From: Aphrocallistes beatrix
Lineage: Eukaryota > Porifera > Hexactinellida > Sceptrulophora > Aphrocallistidae
Direction of reading: 5' to 3'
Assembly: GCA_963281255.1 (NCBI GenBank)
Contig: OY725496.1
Span: 1,550,001-1,614,000, forward strand
DNA length: 64,000 nucleotides
Every line of letters begins with the position of its first letter. The stretch's first letter is position 1. The position numbers and the translations under genes were made by a program. The notes below the pieces were generated by a model. That model had not been told where the DNA came from and made no database searches. It saw only the letters and a program-made list of their open reading frames with translations. Below are positions 35,447-46,534 of this stretch, piece by piece.

Positions 35447-36207
35447 AAACACTAGGATTTTGTATTTTTTTTGTGTGTGTTTGTTCGAATTGATTGAAAA
35501 ATTGACAAGTCGTAGAGGTATGAAAATTGGCATGTAGGTGTCAAATGATATGACTATGATTAAGTTCTAAGATCTATGCCAAATTTTAACACCTGCAAAA
35601 AAAATGGAAAACAATTTTACACCTTTTCTATACAAATAAATGACTACACTATCAAAATAGAAATCATTGTACAACACTACAATAGATCGTCATTGTTATT
35701 AATGCTTCAAAGCCACGACTTATGTTTGATATCTTAAATGTATTATAGTGTAGTATAGCAATAAAAAAGATTATGTGCATATTTTCATACCTTCATATAC
35801 ATATTTTCACACCATTTAACGAATTTTGAAAAATAAGCTAGAGACTAGCTTCCAATGGTTGACATGGGGTTTTCAGGGGTCTAGATTTCGAATATCGTAT
35901 TTTCGACTTAGTTTGATAATTAATTTGTTTACTTTTGTTTACAATAGTACATAAAGTAAACATATTACAAAAATAGGCTAGAGACTAGCCTCCAACGGTT
36001 GATATGGGGTTTTTAGTGCTGTTGATTTCGAATATTATATTTTCGGTTCCATATGTGATATATTTGTTAACCTTTGTTCACAATATTGATATAAAGTAAA
36101 ACATTCTCAGAATAGGTTAGATTGAGTAACTCCAGGCGCCCGCAGGGCGACTCTGCGGATACAAAGTGTCCGCAAGCCGCGCAGCGCAAGCAAGCGAAAC
36201 GCGCTTG
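35447..36207 (+). mobile_element. Helitron-like F2 copy
   Basis: From TTAAAACACTAGGATTTTGT through CGAATTGATTGAAAAATTGA, the F2 body (GAGACTAGCTTCCAATGGTT and its internal repeat at 35985) and a complete tail with GGATACAAAGTGTCCGC, ending GCGCTTG|T. Very similar to 32749-33492, so the two are recent relatives. Confidence 0.8.
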
Positions 36208-36351
36208 TGAACAAATAAAAACCTAAAAACGTGGGGAGCCAGAGCCCCCCCAGACTCCCCTGTTCCGACGCCCCGGGACATGACTAAGGAGACCTCTAAT
36301 GCTATCTTAATAGTATTTTGTTTTATTTAATATTATAATTATCTTGTATAG

Positions 36352-36670
36352 ATCTCTTACAGTAATATTAAGCTGATGTCAATAAAAGCAGATGCTAAAT
36401 TTACTGGACATTCTATCATAGTTAAGCTATCAAGTTGCTTTAGTATTTCTGGATTTCATCTTAAAATTAACGATATTAAGCGCGTAAAAATGGTTCATAC
36501 ACTAGATATATATTATTCCAACAAGAATTATCAGAGTGCAGTTGAACTAAAGAATAAGAGAGAAAGTTGGATCAAGGCAAAAGAGATAAATCTTCAAGCT
36601 GGTCAGAACGAACTTAAGATACATTTGACTTTGCCTATTATAGCATGCAACGTTATCATTCAATACTCAG
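36352..36670 (+). CDS. UBR4: UBR4 exon 7 of window (beta-rich domain)
   Basis: The start is taken after TTGTATAG, giving ISYSNIKLMSIKADAKF directly after CLVCNNPE; human UBR4 has VPFCYIKLSSIKVDTRY there. It continues with IKRVKMVHTLDIYYSNKN, SAVELKNKRESWIKAKEI and LHLTLPIIACNVIIQYS-like strands. The nearer TTACAG acceptor would give an in-frame stop and is rejected. It ends TCAG|GTATTT in phase 1. The intron before it is the largest (12.8 kb) and contains the Harbinger and hAT elements. Confidence 0.93.
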
Positions 36671-36691
36671 GTATTTTTAAATACTAATATA

Positions 36692-36879
36692 CAGTCGACT
36701 CCGCTTAATAGGGTCACATCAGTCAGAGGACATTATGCCCAAATTAAGCGGAGGACCCTATTAACCGAAAATATTTTGTATTAGCTTCTATGTATGAGAG
36801 ATATTCAAGTCCTACCAAAAGTGTCCCGATTAAGCGGCTGACCCGATTAAACAGTGACCCTATTAAGCGGAGTCGACTG
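36692..36879. mobile_element. 188-bp TA-flanked MITE beside exon 7
   Basis: Starts CAGTCGACTCCGCTTAATAG and ends CTATTAAGCGGAGTCGACTG with TA on each side. Same family as 17371-17557. It begins only 21 bp after the exon 7 donor site. Confidence 0.9.
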
Positions 36880-37006
36880 TATTTGCATAATTATGAAAGT
36901 TAATTCTTAAAATCAGTGCCTACTAGTTTATTTGCTAGAATTGTACTTACATTATTTGATTCATCAAGTTTCCTTCTCTAATATATAAGTTATGAGCTCA
37001 ATTCAG

Positions 37007-38682
37007 CAGCCGTATTCACTAAGATCTTAAGCACTAAGATCGATCTTAAGTCTTAAGATCGATCTTAAGTCTTAAGATCGATCTTAGTTAAGATCGATCT
37101 TAAGATCGAACTTAGAAATAACGTTAGGGTTAATATGATTAGAATATAGCATTATACTAATCAAATACAAAACTGAAGTATAATATTGGTAATGGCAAGT
37201 AGTCATTTATTATTGATCTAGTGAAAATAAACTATATTTCTTCTTTTTGAGCAAAATTGAGGCCATTAATGTTAATATTAGTAGCAAATAAGATTGATTA
37301 ACCCACTCCTGTAAGACATAGCTTCTATCTACTATGTAGTTGTACAGCCTGGAATGTCTGCTGGTGAGTCTTACAATATCTGTGGTGAAATCTTTGTTTT
37401 AACTTTGAATTCTATTATGAAATTTAATGTTTTATTTATGAAATCTATAATTATTCTACACTAGTCAATATCAAAGGAAGAGCTATCAAAGAGCATAAGT
37501 TGTATCTCATGAATTCATAATATTATATTGAACAAAACATATAGACGACAAGTGTCTTTGTATATTGTAACATGAAAACCTCTCTAAGACAAAATATAAA
37601 CACTGGATATGAGAAGAACAATAAATTGAACTCTATCGACGTTAAAATTTCTGCGTCATTTGGTGTTACGAAAATAATTGGTGTCATTAATGGTTATGGT
37701 AAGTCGGCGTCCTCCCGTGTATATAAATTGCTGCTGAGTGCTTGCATTAACAATACCAAACCAAAATGGACAAATCCCGCAAGCAAATTGGACCAGAGAA
37801 GAAGAGTGAGTCTCATTAATGAAATTGAGTCAGCAGGTGAGATTTTGAGAGGGTCAGGAAATTCTGCTGACAAAAACAAAAGGAGGAAACAAATCTGGAG
37901 AGACTTTACAGCCAAACTCAACTCAGTGCATGGCATGGCAGAGCTGTAGAGGATATCAGGAAAAAAGTCTCCAGAAATTGAAATCCAGACAACGTATAAG
38001 GCATCAAAGAAAAGTCGGGAGAGAAGGCGAACTGTTGATGAGCAAGATGATTCGATCGAGCTCTTGAAGGCTGCAGACTTACTTCCATTACAGCATGAAG
38101 TTTTGTTCCAACAGATGGCTGTATTCTCAGCTGCAGTTAATAGAAGAACAGAGGGACTATTATCGATTGAAACGCTGGGAAAATCATTGTAAATAGGAAA
38201 ATAGGATCAAAGTGATTATTATCAGTCATGTGAATCAATATATAAAGCCTGTCTCTATAATTGTGCATATTAGAATGAGTCTATGATTATATGATCAAAT
38301 AATGTATGTTTGTTTATTCATACAAATCCAAGAAGAATTTGCCACGAATATAGCATGTGATACATGTTGCGATGTTACACACAATAAGAGAAATGTTTTA
38401 AAAATATTTTATTTGAAGTCTAATATCAATCAAGATAGATTCAATGTTCGACAGAAGTAAGTTTGAACAACATTTATGGAGTAATTAGTGAAAATCGAAT
38501 CAATTACAATACTTAAGACACCTCCCTAGGTTGCTTAAAGTTCGGTCTTAAGTTCGGTCTTAAGACCGAACTTAAATCTTAGTGAATACCATTCTTAGTG
38601 AATACGACTTAAGATCGAACTTAAGACTTAAGCACTAAGATCGATCTTAAGATCGATCTTAAGTTCTTAGTGAATACGGCCG
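37007..38682. mobile_element. Non-autonomous Harbinger derivative, CAG target duplication
   Basis: Ends CAGCCGTATTCACTAAG and CTTAGTGAATACGGCCG, flanked by CAG (37004-37006, 38683-38685). The subterminal GATCGATCTTAAG palindromes are as in the two-gene copy. Inside, 37780-37950 keeps a relic of the Myb-like gene (SLINEIESAGEILRGSGNS, KNKRRKQIWRDF) and 37960-38190 its C-terminal part; the DDE gene is deleted. 1,676 bp. Confidence 0.88.
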
Positions 38683-39780
38683 CAGATTAAATATTTACTT
38701 GCGGAATAGATAGTGTATACAAAGCATTGCACTGAATCCTTTTTTTTTAATCAAGTTGTTATAAACATTATCTTGTCATATTAAATCAGTGAAGCAGCCA
38801 ATTATTCCATTGTCTAATATTTGGCGATTCCAAGTAATGAGCATTGTTTGAATAGTATGGGTCTCAACTTGGCAGGAACCAAATGCTGGTCCTAACAGTC
38901 ACAAAATCAATAGTGTGTATTTAGTACATGGAATTATACTTGAATTGCTATCAAAAGTGATTATTTTTTGAAAATGCAATATTTTTGATATTGATTAAAT
39001 AAACTGAACTACAATTGGCTAAATTCCTTTTTGTAGTAACTCTGATCATCCTGGGTTTTTTTTGAAAATGCTGATGATACCAGCAAAGGAATTTCTCATT
39101 TTAAACTGGATTTTCGGATCCATAGTTAATGTAATAGATTTGAAATATTTGTAAACCTCAGGAATTCACAGTGATTAATTATTTACAAATAAATGCCTAT
39201 AGGAAGATTAACTCGTGAGGCATGCCAGGTCTCAGGAGTACCAGCATTTATTTTTTTACCTGTATGCGTATTGCCCCCCACTGGCTTAAAACGGTAGTTG
39301 ACTGAGAATAAGTATCTGGGTGCAACTTAGCCATACAAAATGTGTTATATGCATTAGGTTCTCGTCTCCTCAAAATCGATTGGCACTTTCAGAATCTTCT
39401 TGTGGCTTCAGGTTTATGAGATATGGCTTCCTCACTTTCAACAAATTTCTTTAAACACATATCTCTATTGTATTAGCAACTAATAAACACTATGAAATGT
39501 GTTATTTAGATATAGATAATATACTATGCTGGTATAATTGTGTTTTTGAGGCCCCATCCCTAAAATGCTAGCATTTAGGAAACCTAGATGACTAGCGATT
39601 TAAGGATCATTCCGATGCTTTAGGGACACCAAAGAATCATGAGTGAAGTCGTAAAAATAAAGAACAACAATTTGCTAGAGTATTTTTGCAAAGTTTCCTA
39701 CCCCCAATCCTTAATGGGAGCATAAATAAATTAGTTTTCATGCTATCTTGGTGGTGGATCGATATATGAGACGGTTTCGT
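38683..39780. other. intron, no recognisable element
   Basis: AT-rich intron sequence with no supported feature. Confidence 0.3.
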
Positions 39781-39783
39781 CTA

Positions 39784-41097
39784 CAGGGTGTTTCACAATT
39801 GATGTCGTATTTTTATATTAGATTATATTAGACACCCATTTAACGAAATCTATTTAGTTTAACAAAAATTGATATCATCATTTAATGTTTTCTCTCTAAT
39901 ACAATTTCATTCATCAGTAAAAAATTCCACTGTTTATATATTCTATACGAAATTGGGCTAAAAATAGTATTAAATTATGGTGAAAGAACACAGTATCATG
40001 ATTCGCTCACAGGCTGTTGGCATGTTACAAGTAGGTTCTCCTCAGAAGTTTGTGTCTATGAAACTTGGTGTTAACATCCGCACAATTCAGCGTTGGTGGC
40101 GATTATTCAAAAATGATTTATCATTAGAAAACCAGGGGGGCCGTGGACGTAAATCGTCCGTACCTAAAATTGCAAAGATTGTAATCACGAAATCTTTAGG
40201 CAAAACTTTCCCGGGAATTAAAATTGAAAGGTCTTTCAATATCTTACAGTACAGTATATCGTTATTTGAAAATAGAAAAGGGAGTAAAATCTTACAAACG
40301 CCAGCGGCAACCGTTATTAACCGAGAAAATCAAGGCCGCAAGACTAAAATTTTGCAAAGAACGTGCCAATTGGACAGTAGACGATTGGAGAAATGTACTA
40401 TTCACAGATGAGTCCCCGTTTCAATTAAATCATCCCTCAAACCGGAAAAATGATTGTGCTTGGGCCAGAAATCCATCGGAGGTTGAGCCCATTCAAACAG
40501 TGAAGTTTCCCAAGAAAATTCAAGTCTGGGGTATGATGTCATATCGTGCACTGTCAGAGTTGCACTTTATCCCTGTTGGGCAAACTGTAACCGCAGATTA
40601 CTATATTAACGAGATTCTGGATAAAACTCTAATGTCTGCAATGGACAGAAAACGAAAAACAGGCACCGTTTTGCTACGGAAAATGTTAAAAAATATGTCC
40701 GGTTAGATATTTCAACAAGATGGTCCCCCAGCTCACAACGCAAAAATTACTCAATATTGGTTAAGAGGAAGGATAAACAGGTTTTGGGCGAAGGGGACCT
40801 GACCAGCGAACTCTCCAGACTTGAATCCTATCGATAATATATGGTCGATTTTGAAAAATGATCTGGATTCAATGAGTGAGTCAAAAGATGTAAAAATGCT
40901 GGAGAATCAACTAAAAACTGCATGGTCCAATATTTCACCTGACCCTTTGGGAAACTTAATAGATGGGATGCCAAATCGCATTAAAACGTGCATTGAACTC
41001 AAAGGTGGATATATTGGTAAATAATTGTAGCTGTATTCCAATTATTTTTAAAGTTACATGTAATTGTGTAATACGACATCAATTGTGAAACACCCTG
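39784..41097 (+). mobile_element. Tc1-like element with perfect terminal repeats
   Basis: Inverted termini CAGGGTGTTTCACAATTGAT... are identical at both ends over at least 26 bp (29 with the flanks), with TA target duplications at 39782-39783 and 41098-41099. Length 1,314 bp, typical for Tc1. The internal transposase is broken. Confidence 0.92.
39977..41021 (+). pseudogene. Tc1-like transposase, frameshifted
   Basis: The N-terminal HTH reads MLQVGSPQKFVSMKLGVNIR and TIQRWWRLFKND. A frameshift near 40230 leads to SYSTVYRYLKIEKGVKSYKR and WRNVLFTDESPFQLNHPSN (first Asp, DDE). A second frameshift near 40700 precedes IFQQDGPPAHNAKITQYW (second Asp). A TGA stop follows at 40808-40810 before NSPDLNPIDNIWSILKNDL (final acidic region) and RIKTCIELKGGYIGK. 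At least two frameshifts and one stop show it is inactive although its termini are perfect. Confidence 0.9.
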
Positions 41098-41100
41098 TAG

Positions 41101-42715
41101 TTGTTTTAAAGTTTAAGTCTCGTAAACTTATCTTGGTGTGTGAACTTCGTTTGAACTCGCAGAAAACTCCTTTTTCGATTATGTGCAGATGAGGCGAAAT
41201 CAATTCTTAGCTCATTCCCACCAAGTGCTTCAAGATCTCAAGAAAACTCGATGATTTATGCTTCCAAAAATGTTTAGGGTTCGAAATTTTGCAAAATCCC
41301 TCTGTAATTTATTGGTCCATGTGACTATTTTGAAGTATATTATTTGCTATCCATTCAAGACTAGACTTGATATGAAACTTATTGCCATCCCAAAGATACA
41401 TCCTTCTTATTTCCCCCAAAGTCAGGCTGTTATTCTTCAATCACTCTGGAAGCCCTATTGAATTATTATTCACGAAGATGAATTGACCAAATTTCAATCT
41501 CGAATTGAATTAATATTATAGAGTTTAAATGATATGTTATCTCAATTAAAATCTGCAATCGAATATGAAGACTTTTTCATTTTCTACAGGAGCAGATCTT
41601 ACTATTTTGTACGGTTGCAATATAATCAAATGTACCCACAGTAAAGTAGTGTATCAATATTAGTTCAAATTTTCATATGAAACTAAGTTCAAAGGATCTC
41701 TTATTATATCTCAAAATAAGAAGGTTTTAAAATATCTAACTGGCTAATTTATTGTTGAGTCACTTTTAGTTGTAAGATTCCCCATATTTAAGAATTATTG
41801 CAGCTTATATACAGATTTCAAAACAGAAAACTATAAATATTTAACATGTTTCGATTTGTTCTTTAATTAAGTTTTACTTCAAATTCAACTTACGATTTAC
41901 TAAAAAAATACCTCCCATTACCTAGTCATAAGTTATGTTGTTTATGATCAGACTCCATCGATAGTTTAAACCCTGAAGACTTTATCTAAACTAAGATGAA
42001 TATTTTGGAGATGATATGATCATCCTTTTCAATAGAATGAATTTATAGCAAAGAGTACAATTTGAGGGAGATGTTATCGTTGGATGCGATGAAAATCTAC
42101 AGTTGTTTAAATCATTAGCAAAATTATCTCACTAATACTATCCCATATGCTATTTTAAGCTATTACAATATTTACACTGTCATCCAAGATTGTAAGTAAT
42201 GGAATTCTTAATTTTTTAAGAAATTTAAGTCATGCTAAATTTCACTTTCGTACTGTTATTTCTGACAAACATTGAACCAATATTTATTTGGTCAACTATC
42301 TAATAAATAGTTACCGCGTCCCTGAAAAAGATCACTCTCTTAATTTCCATCGTGGCTTCTAATCCATTCTAATGTATTATGGTGCATCATTCCTTTTACA
42401 GTTTTTCAAATATAAAACTTCGTTGAACTTTTTCAGAAAAATCTAGTAAACAATTCTGTGTATATATTTTTAGCCCCTTTATTTCATAAGTAGCTAAATA
42501 AAATTGCTTCAAACTAGAACACTAGATAGTAATTTTCCAGTTTGCGACTGATTTACATTCAATAATATTACGCAGTAGTATTTCCTAAACACCTTGATAT
42601 ATTTAGTACTTCATTGACCTTTAAAATTATAGTAATTCCTTATCTCTCTTTAAGTTATTGTGATCAACAAGTTTCTTGGAAGGCACCTTGGAAGTGATGT
42701 ACAATTATTTAAGAA
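41101..42715. other. intron, no recognisable element
   Basis: AT-rich. No coding frame or transposon ends that I can support. Confidence 0.3.
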
Positions 42716-44330
42716 TCGTTAACCGTTTTCAATATGATCTCAGTAGAATGATGTATAAAACAAGGTGATGAGTCCTTGAACTATATTCCAAGTATTAGAG
42801 CCCTTGCCACATGCTTACTATGATAATATTCATCCTTATCACCCTGTTTGTTTGTAGACAATCAAAATAGACAATAACTCGTAGTCATCTTCTCATAGAG
42901 AGTATTTCACCAATTGCTATGACAACACCAGGAACAGTCTTCGTGAAGTAAATTCTCTCAGTGGTTTCTAAAGAAACCAGGCAACTCATGAAGCACATGG
43001 ATTAGTTCGAATTCTGCATGTAGTCGTTAGTTCGAATCGAATTTAGACATGTACTCATTAGTGCGAATTGATTTTCAAAATATTTACAATAGTTTTAATG
43101 TATTTTCACTGTATTGTCATTTGTTCGAATATATGACAAACGTAGTATTATTTGTTGCTAACACCGAAGTTAACAACGTACTTTTGAGATACGAATTTCA
43201 TCTAATACAAAAGTTTCTCCAATTTCTCATGTTCTCAGCAGGAAATGCTGCTTTTCGTTCTTATAAATAGCTCTCCATAATGGCACTCAACCACCCCTTC
43301 GTTCAGAAATGCCTTTTTCATCCTCAATTTTCTACTATTCTCTAAATAAAATGCTACTCTTCCCTCAGTTCATATAAATATCTCTTCCAAATGCCACTCA
43401 ATGACATACTACATTGAACATCTATTCAAACTAATGACAGTACATTGAAAATCCATTCGAACTAATGTTATCCTTCAATTTACGCTAATTCCGAATTCGA
43501 TTCGAACTAAAGTTTATAGATTTATAGATTTATTTCGACTGCTTTGAAATTCGAACTAATGCTGCGTCCCCCAACTGATATCAACTACCAACTTGTCCTA
43601 GTCATCTAGTACCAAATACCAAAATGAAATCTACGATTTCTATAGCATTTTGTTTGATATATCTGTGAGAATTCAACCAAAAGCAGAATTTTATGTTGAC
43701 TTGGTACGAGTTCGTATGTTTCACGAGTTGGCATATTGTACGAATTGGCATGTGGCACTAGTTGACTGGCATTCGTTTCCAAGGTCTGTTTGGAGATTTC
43801 CTTCATTGTCACAAGCGGCAGGCTTTTAAACTCAAGAACAGCACTTCTTATTCAAATGTTCTTAGTGTGAACTCGTAACAGGATCGAAGAGTATTAACCC
43901 ACCGGCCCAAGCCCCATCTAAATGGGCCACTGATTCTTCAATAAGCTGTCCTGTCTCTATCCAAATGTTTTTCATCATATTCTCAGATCATCAAATTGTT
44001 CAAAGATAAAATTTCGTCTGACTACTAGAATTGGTTCATAATTTACACGATCTGGAGAATAGTTACTCTACATCCAGAAAGATAACAGTGGATATCGTGA
44101 AAATGGATAGTAGAAAAGCTAATAATAAAACAAAAAGATGTAGAGGACTGCTTTTTAGTGGGCTAAGGTAAAACATTTATGAATTAAATAATCAAATATT
44201 AAATAAAATATTGATTGAAATTTTGCGGAGCTTATACTTACCATACGAAATTCATACTAAATAGTTGTGGTTCTCTAATAATTTCCATCCACTACTTCAT
44301 CCCTAGTCCAAAATTTTGAGGATGATACCA
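42716..44330. repeat. Dispersed repeat R3, copy 1
   Basis: 42720-42840 (GATGAGTCCTTGAACTATAT, AGAGCCCTTGCCACATGC) and 43790-44330 (GTGAACTCGTAACAGGATCG, TTACACGATCTGGAGAATAG, CCATCCACTACTTCATCCC) match, in order, the copy at 63150-63850. A MITE at 43001-43560 lies inside. Family unknown. Confidence 0.65.
43001..43560. mobile_element. MITE with ATTAGTTCGAATT ends
   Basis: The left end ATTAGTTCGAATT and right end AATTCGAACTAAT are inverted, and TTCGAACTAATG / TTAGTTCGAAT words recur subterminally on both sides. Non-coding. Target duplication not clear. It lies within the R3 repeat and is absent from the copy at 63150. Confidence 0.6.
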
Positions 44331-44649
44331 GGCCTTATATTGAGGCTATGGATTTATACATTGAGCTTTAAATTAGAATTCAAATTGAAATTAGTATTTT
44401 TAAATTATTATAAAGCATAGCTATATTTAGATACTGCTTAATAATACTAGTGGGTTTCTATTTTACTGTGTTACTTATTCGGAGTATTTATTTATGGGAG
44501 TAAGATTTATTTTGTGCATTTCGTAAATTCCTAAAATCTTTGAATGGAGTCGTAGATTTCGAATGTTTTAAGGTACTTGTATATACATAATCAAGTTGAA
44601 ATTGTGATATTGCTCTTCTTAACAATGTGATTATATACTTTAAAACTAG

Positions 44650-44957
44650 ATTTCTATGAAAACATGCAAAGCAATCCTGAAACTCTACAATGCCCAAGAT
44701 GCAGCGCACCAGTACCGGCTAATCCTGGAATATGTGGAAATTGTAGTGAGAATGTTTTTCAATGCCACAAATGTCGTGCAATTAATTATGATGAAAAAGA
44801 TCCATTTTTATGTAATTCTTGTGGTTATTCTAAATTTGGAAAGTTTGAATATTCACTCACTGCTAAATCTTGTCCATTTATTGAATCAATTGAAACAGAA
44901 GATGACAGGAAAAAAAATGTAAATAATATCACTACACTTTTGGAAAAAGCAGACCAG
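44650..44957 (+). CDS. UBR4: UBR4 exon 8 of window (zinc-ribbon-like cysteine cluster)
   Basis: It starts after AAACTAG in phase 1 with DFYENMQSNPETLQCPRC. Four CxxC pairs follow: CPRC, CGNC, CHKC and CNSC, the last preceded by NYDEKDPFL. Then come EDDRKKNVNNI and LLEKADQ, ending CAG|GTATAT in phase 0. Human UBR4 has the same four pairs in the same order. This is the best conserved block in the window and the strongest evidence for the gene. The cysteine pairs look like two structural zinc sites. Confidence 0.97.
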
Positions 44958-45091
44958 GTATATTTTGAAATTTATCATTGTAGTTTATTTTTTAAAAAAC
45001 GTCCCATTTTCATTTCGTATGTTATATAATAATTCAAGAAAATTGTTATTTATTTGGAGATTATTTTGTACAATTTTAAGCATCATTAGTA

Positions 45092-45200
45092 ACAAGCACG
45101 CTACGCTTGCTTGCGCTGTGCTGCTGGCGGACATTTTGTGCTCATCAGAGGTATCCTTCGGGTGCCTGGGCTCACAATGATTAATTATAAGAAATAAATC
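45092..45200 (-). repeat. Helitron-like tail fragment
   Basis: Reverse strand: AATTAATCATTGTGAGCCCA, GGCACCCGAAGG, the hairpin with GAGCACAAAATGTCC and the terminal AGCGTGCTTG|T. Only the tail and a few adjacent bases remain. Confidence 0.65.
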
Positions 45201-45289
45201 TTCACACAAACTTATAGGCTACTACTAAACCCCGAAATTATGTTAATTGCATCTGGATATATATATATCCCAATTACATTTTTATTCCA

Positions 45290-45989
45290 CTATATTCCGA
45301 GATTTTCTTTTTTTCAAGGTGACAACAATAGCTATAGATCGATATTTGAGTGGCTAAGATCTAAAAAGTTTTCTGGGCACGCTCGCTCTTGTCACTCCCA
45401 GATTTGATTTGATTTCCAAAAACTTGGCGCCTATGACTTATACATTGATGTGTTAAATAGGGACTTGCTTTCAACTTTTAATCTGGGGTTTTTATGGGGT
45501 ATACAGTAGGACGTCAGTTATCCGAACGGGTCGGGACCGATGGGGTTCGGATAACTGAAATGTTCGGATAACTGAAGTTGTTATGTAATTATATATAAAA
45601 GTTGGTCAGTAGTACTTAGTAGTCATGATGATGAATATGGATAAAATACATATTGATCTATGTAAGTATCATCAATGGTATATAAAATGATGGCAGTGTA
45701 GTACTTTCAATTCTCAACTCAAGGATGCGTCATTTATAAATTTAGCATATTTTATTTGGTCAGCCAAGGGGTTCGGATAACTGAAGTGTTCGGATAACTG
45801 AAGTTCGGATAACTGACATTCTACTGTATTTTGAATTAGTGTATCATGAACCTAATTCTTCTTCTTCGACTTTTGTTTCTTTAGTAGAGAATTTGAAAGC
45901 AATTAATCCTTTTTCTGATATCCCCAAGCGTCCGCAGGGCGACTCGTAGCCCGGAAGCCGCACAGTAAAAGCATTCGAAGCGCGCTTGT
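45290..45989 (+). mobile_element. Decayed Helitron-like F2 copy with a MITE inside
   Basis: ACTTGCTTTCAACTTTTAAT followed by CTGGGGTTTTTATGGGG resembles the F2 body. The tail CCAAGCGTCCGCAGGGCGAC ... AAGCATTCGAAGCGCGCTTG|T is at 45915-45988. The pogo-like MITE at 45504-45826 interrupts it. Confidence 0.5.
45504..45826. mobile_element. 323-bp pogo-like MITE (TTATCCGAAC type)
   Basis: Begins CAGTAGGACGTCAGTTATCC and ends GGATAACTGACATTCTACTG, flanked by TA. The core TTATCCGAAC is the same as in the tandem array at the start of the window. Confidence 0.85.
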
Positions 45990-46112
45990 CTTCATTATAA
46001 TTAGCTTTCTTATTTTTTCTTATTTGACATCCAAATCTCTATTGATTAACGTTCCAATTTAGACTACTAAATTCACAAACTATTGGAGCTTGAATTATTC
46101 ATCAAGGTAGTC

Positions 46113-46530
46113 CTTACTATTAAAACTCGATTAATGTTTGTTGTTTCTTGTATCTATATATACATTTACGTATATATGCAATCAAGGTCGCTTATTATGA
46201 ATACGCTCAATATGAACATTCATTTATTATGAACTTACCTCATGGACCAAATTTCATTTTTAGATAGGATTTGTATTGAATCAAGTTCGCTTATTATGAA
46301 GAACTCTATTATTAACAATTTTGCATAATTGTTGCTTTCATTTTAAACAATTATGTAAAACTGTTCATTTCACAACAATTATGCATAATTGTCGTATTAG
46401 ATGAACAATTTTGCATAATTGTTATGAAATGAACGATTTTACATATTTGTCGACAATTATGCATAATTGTTGATTTCGCAAATTTGTCGTAACATATATA
46501 CAAACATTAATCGAGTTATTATAGTAAGGA
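46113..46530. repeat. Inverted F1 5' ends enclosing a MITE relic and palindromes
   Basis: TCCTTACTATTAAAACTCGA at 46113 and its reverse complement near 46507-46528 face each other. Between them are a GTCGCTTATTATGAA MITE relic (46181-46300) and four near-identical palindromes built on ACAATTATGCATAATTGT (46314-46470). Confidence 0.6.
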
Positions 46531-46534
46531 TATA

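Noticed and set aside
45001-45209. Overlapping frames on both strands near 45 kb.
   Set aside because: They run through intron sequence and the GC-rich Helitron-like tail; such frames recur in every tail copy and do not code.
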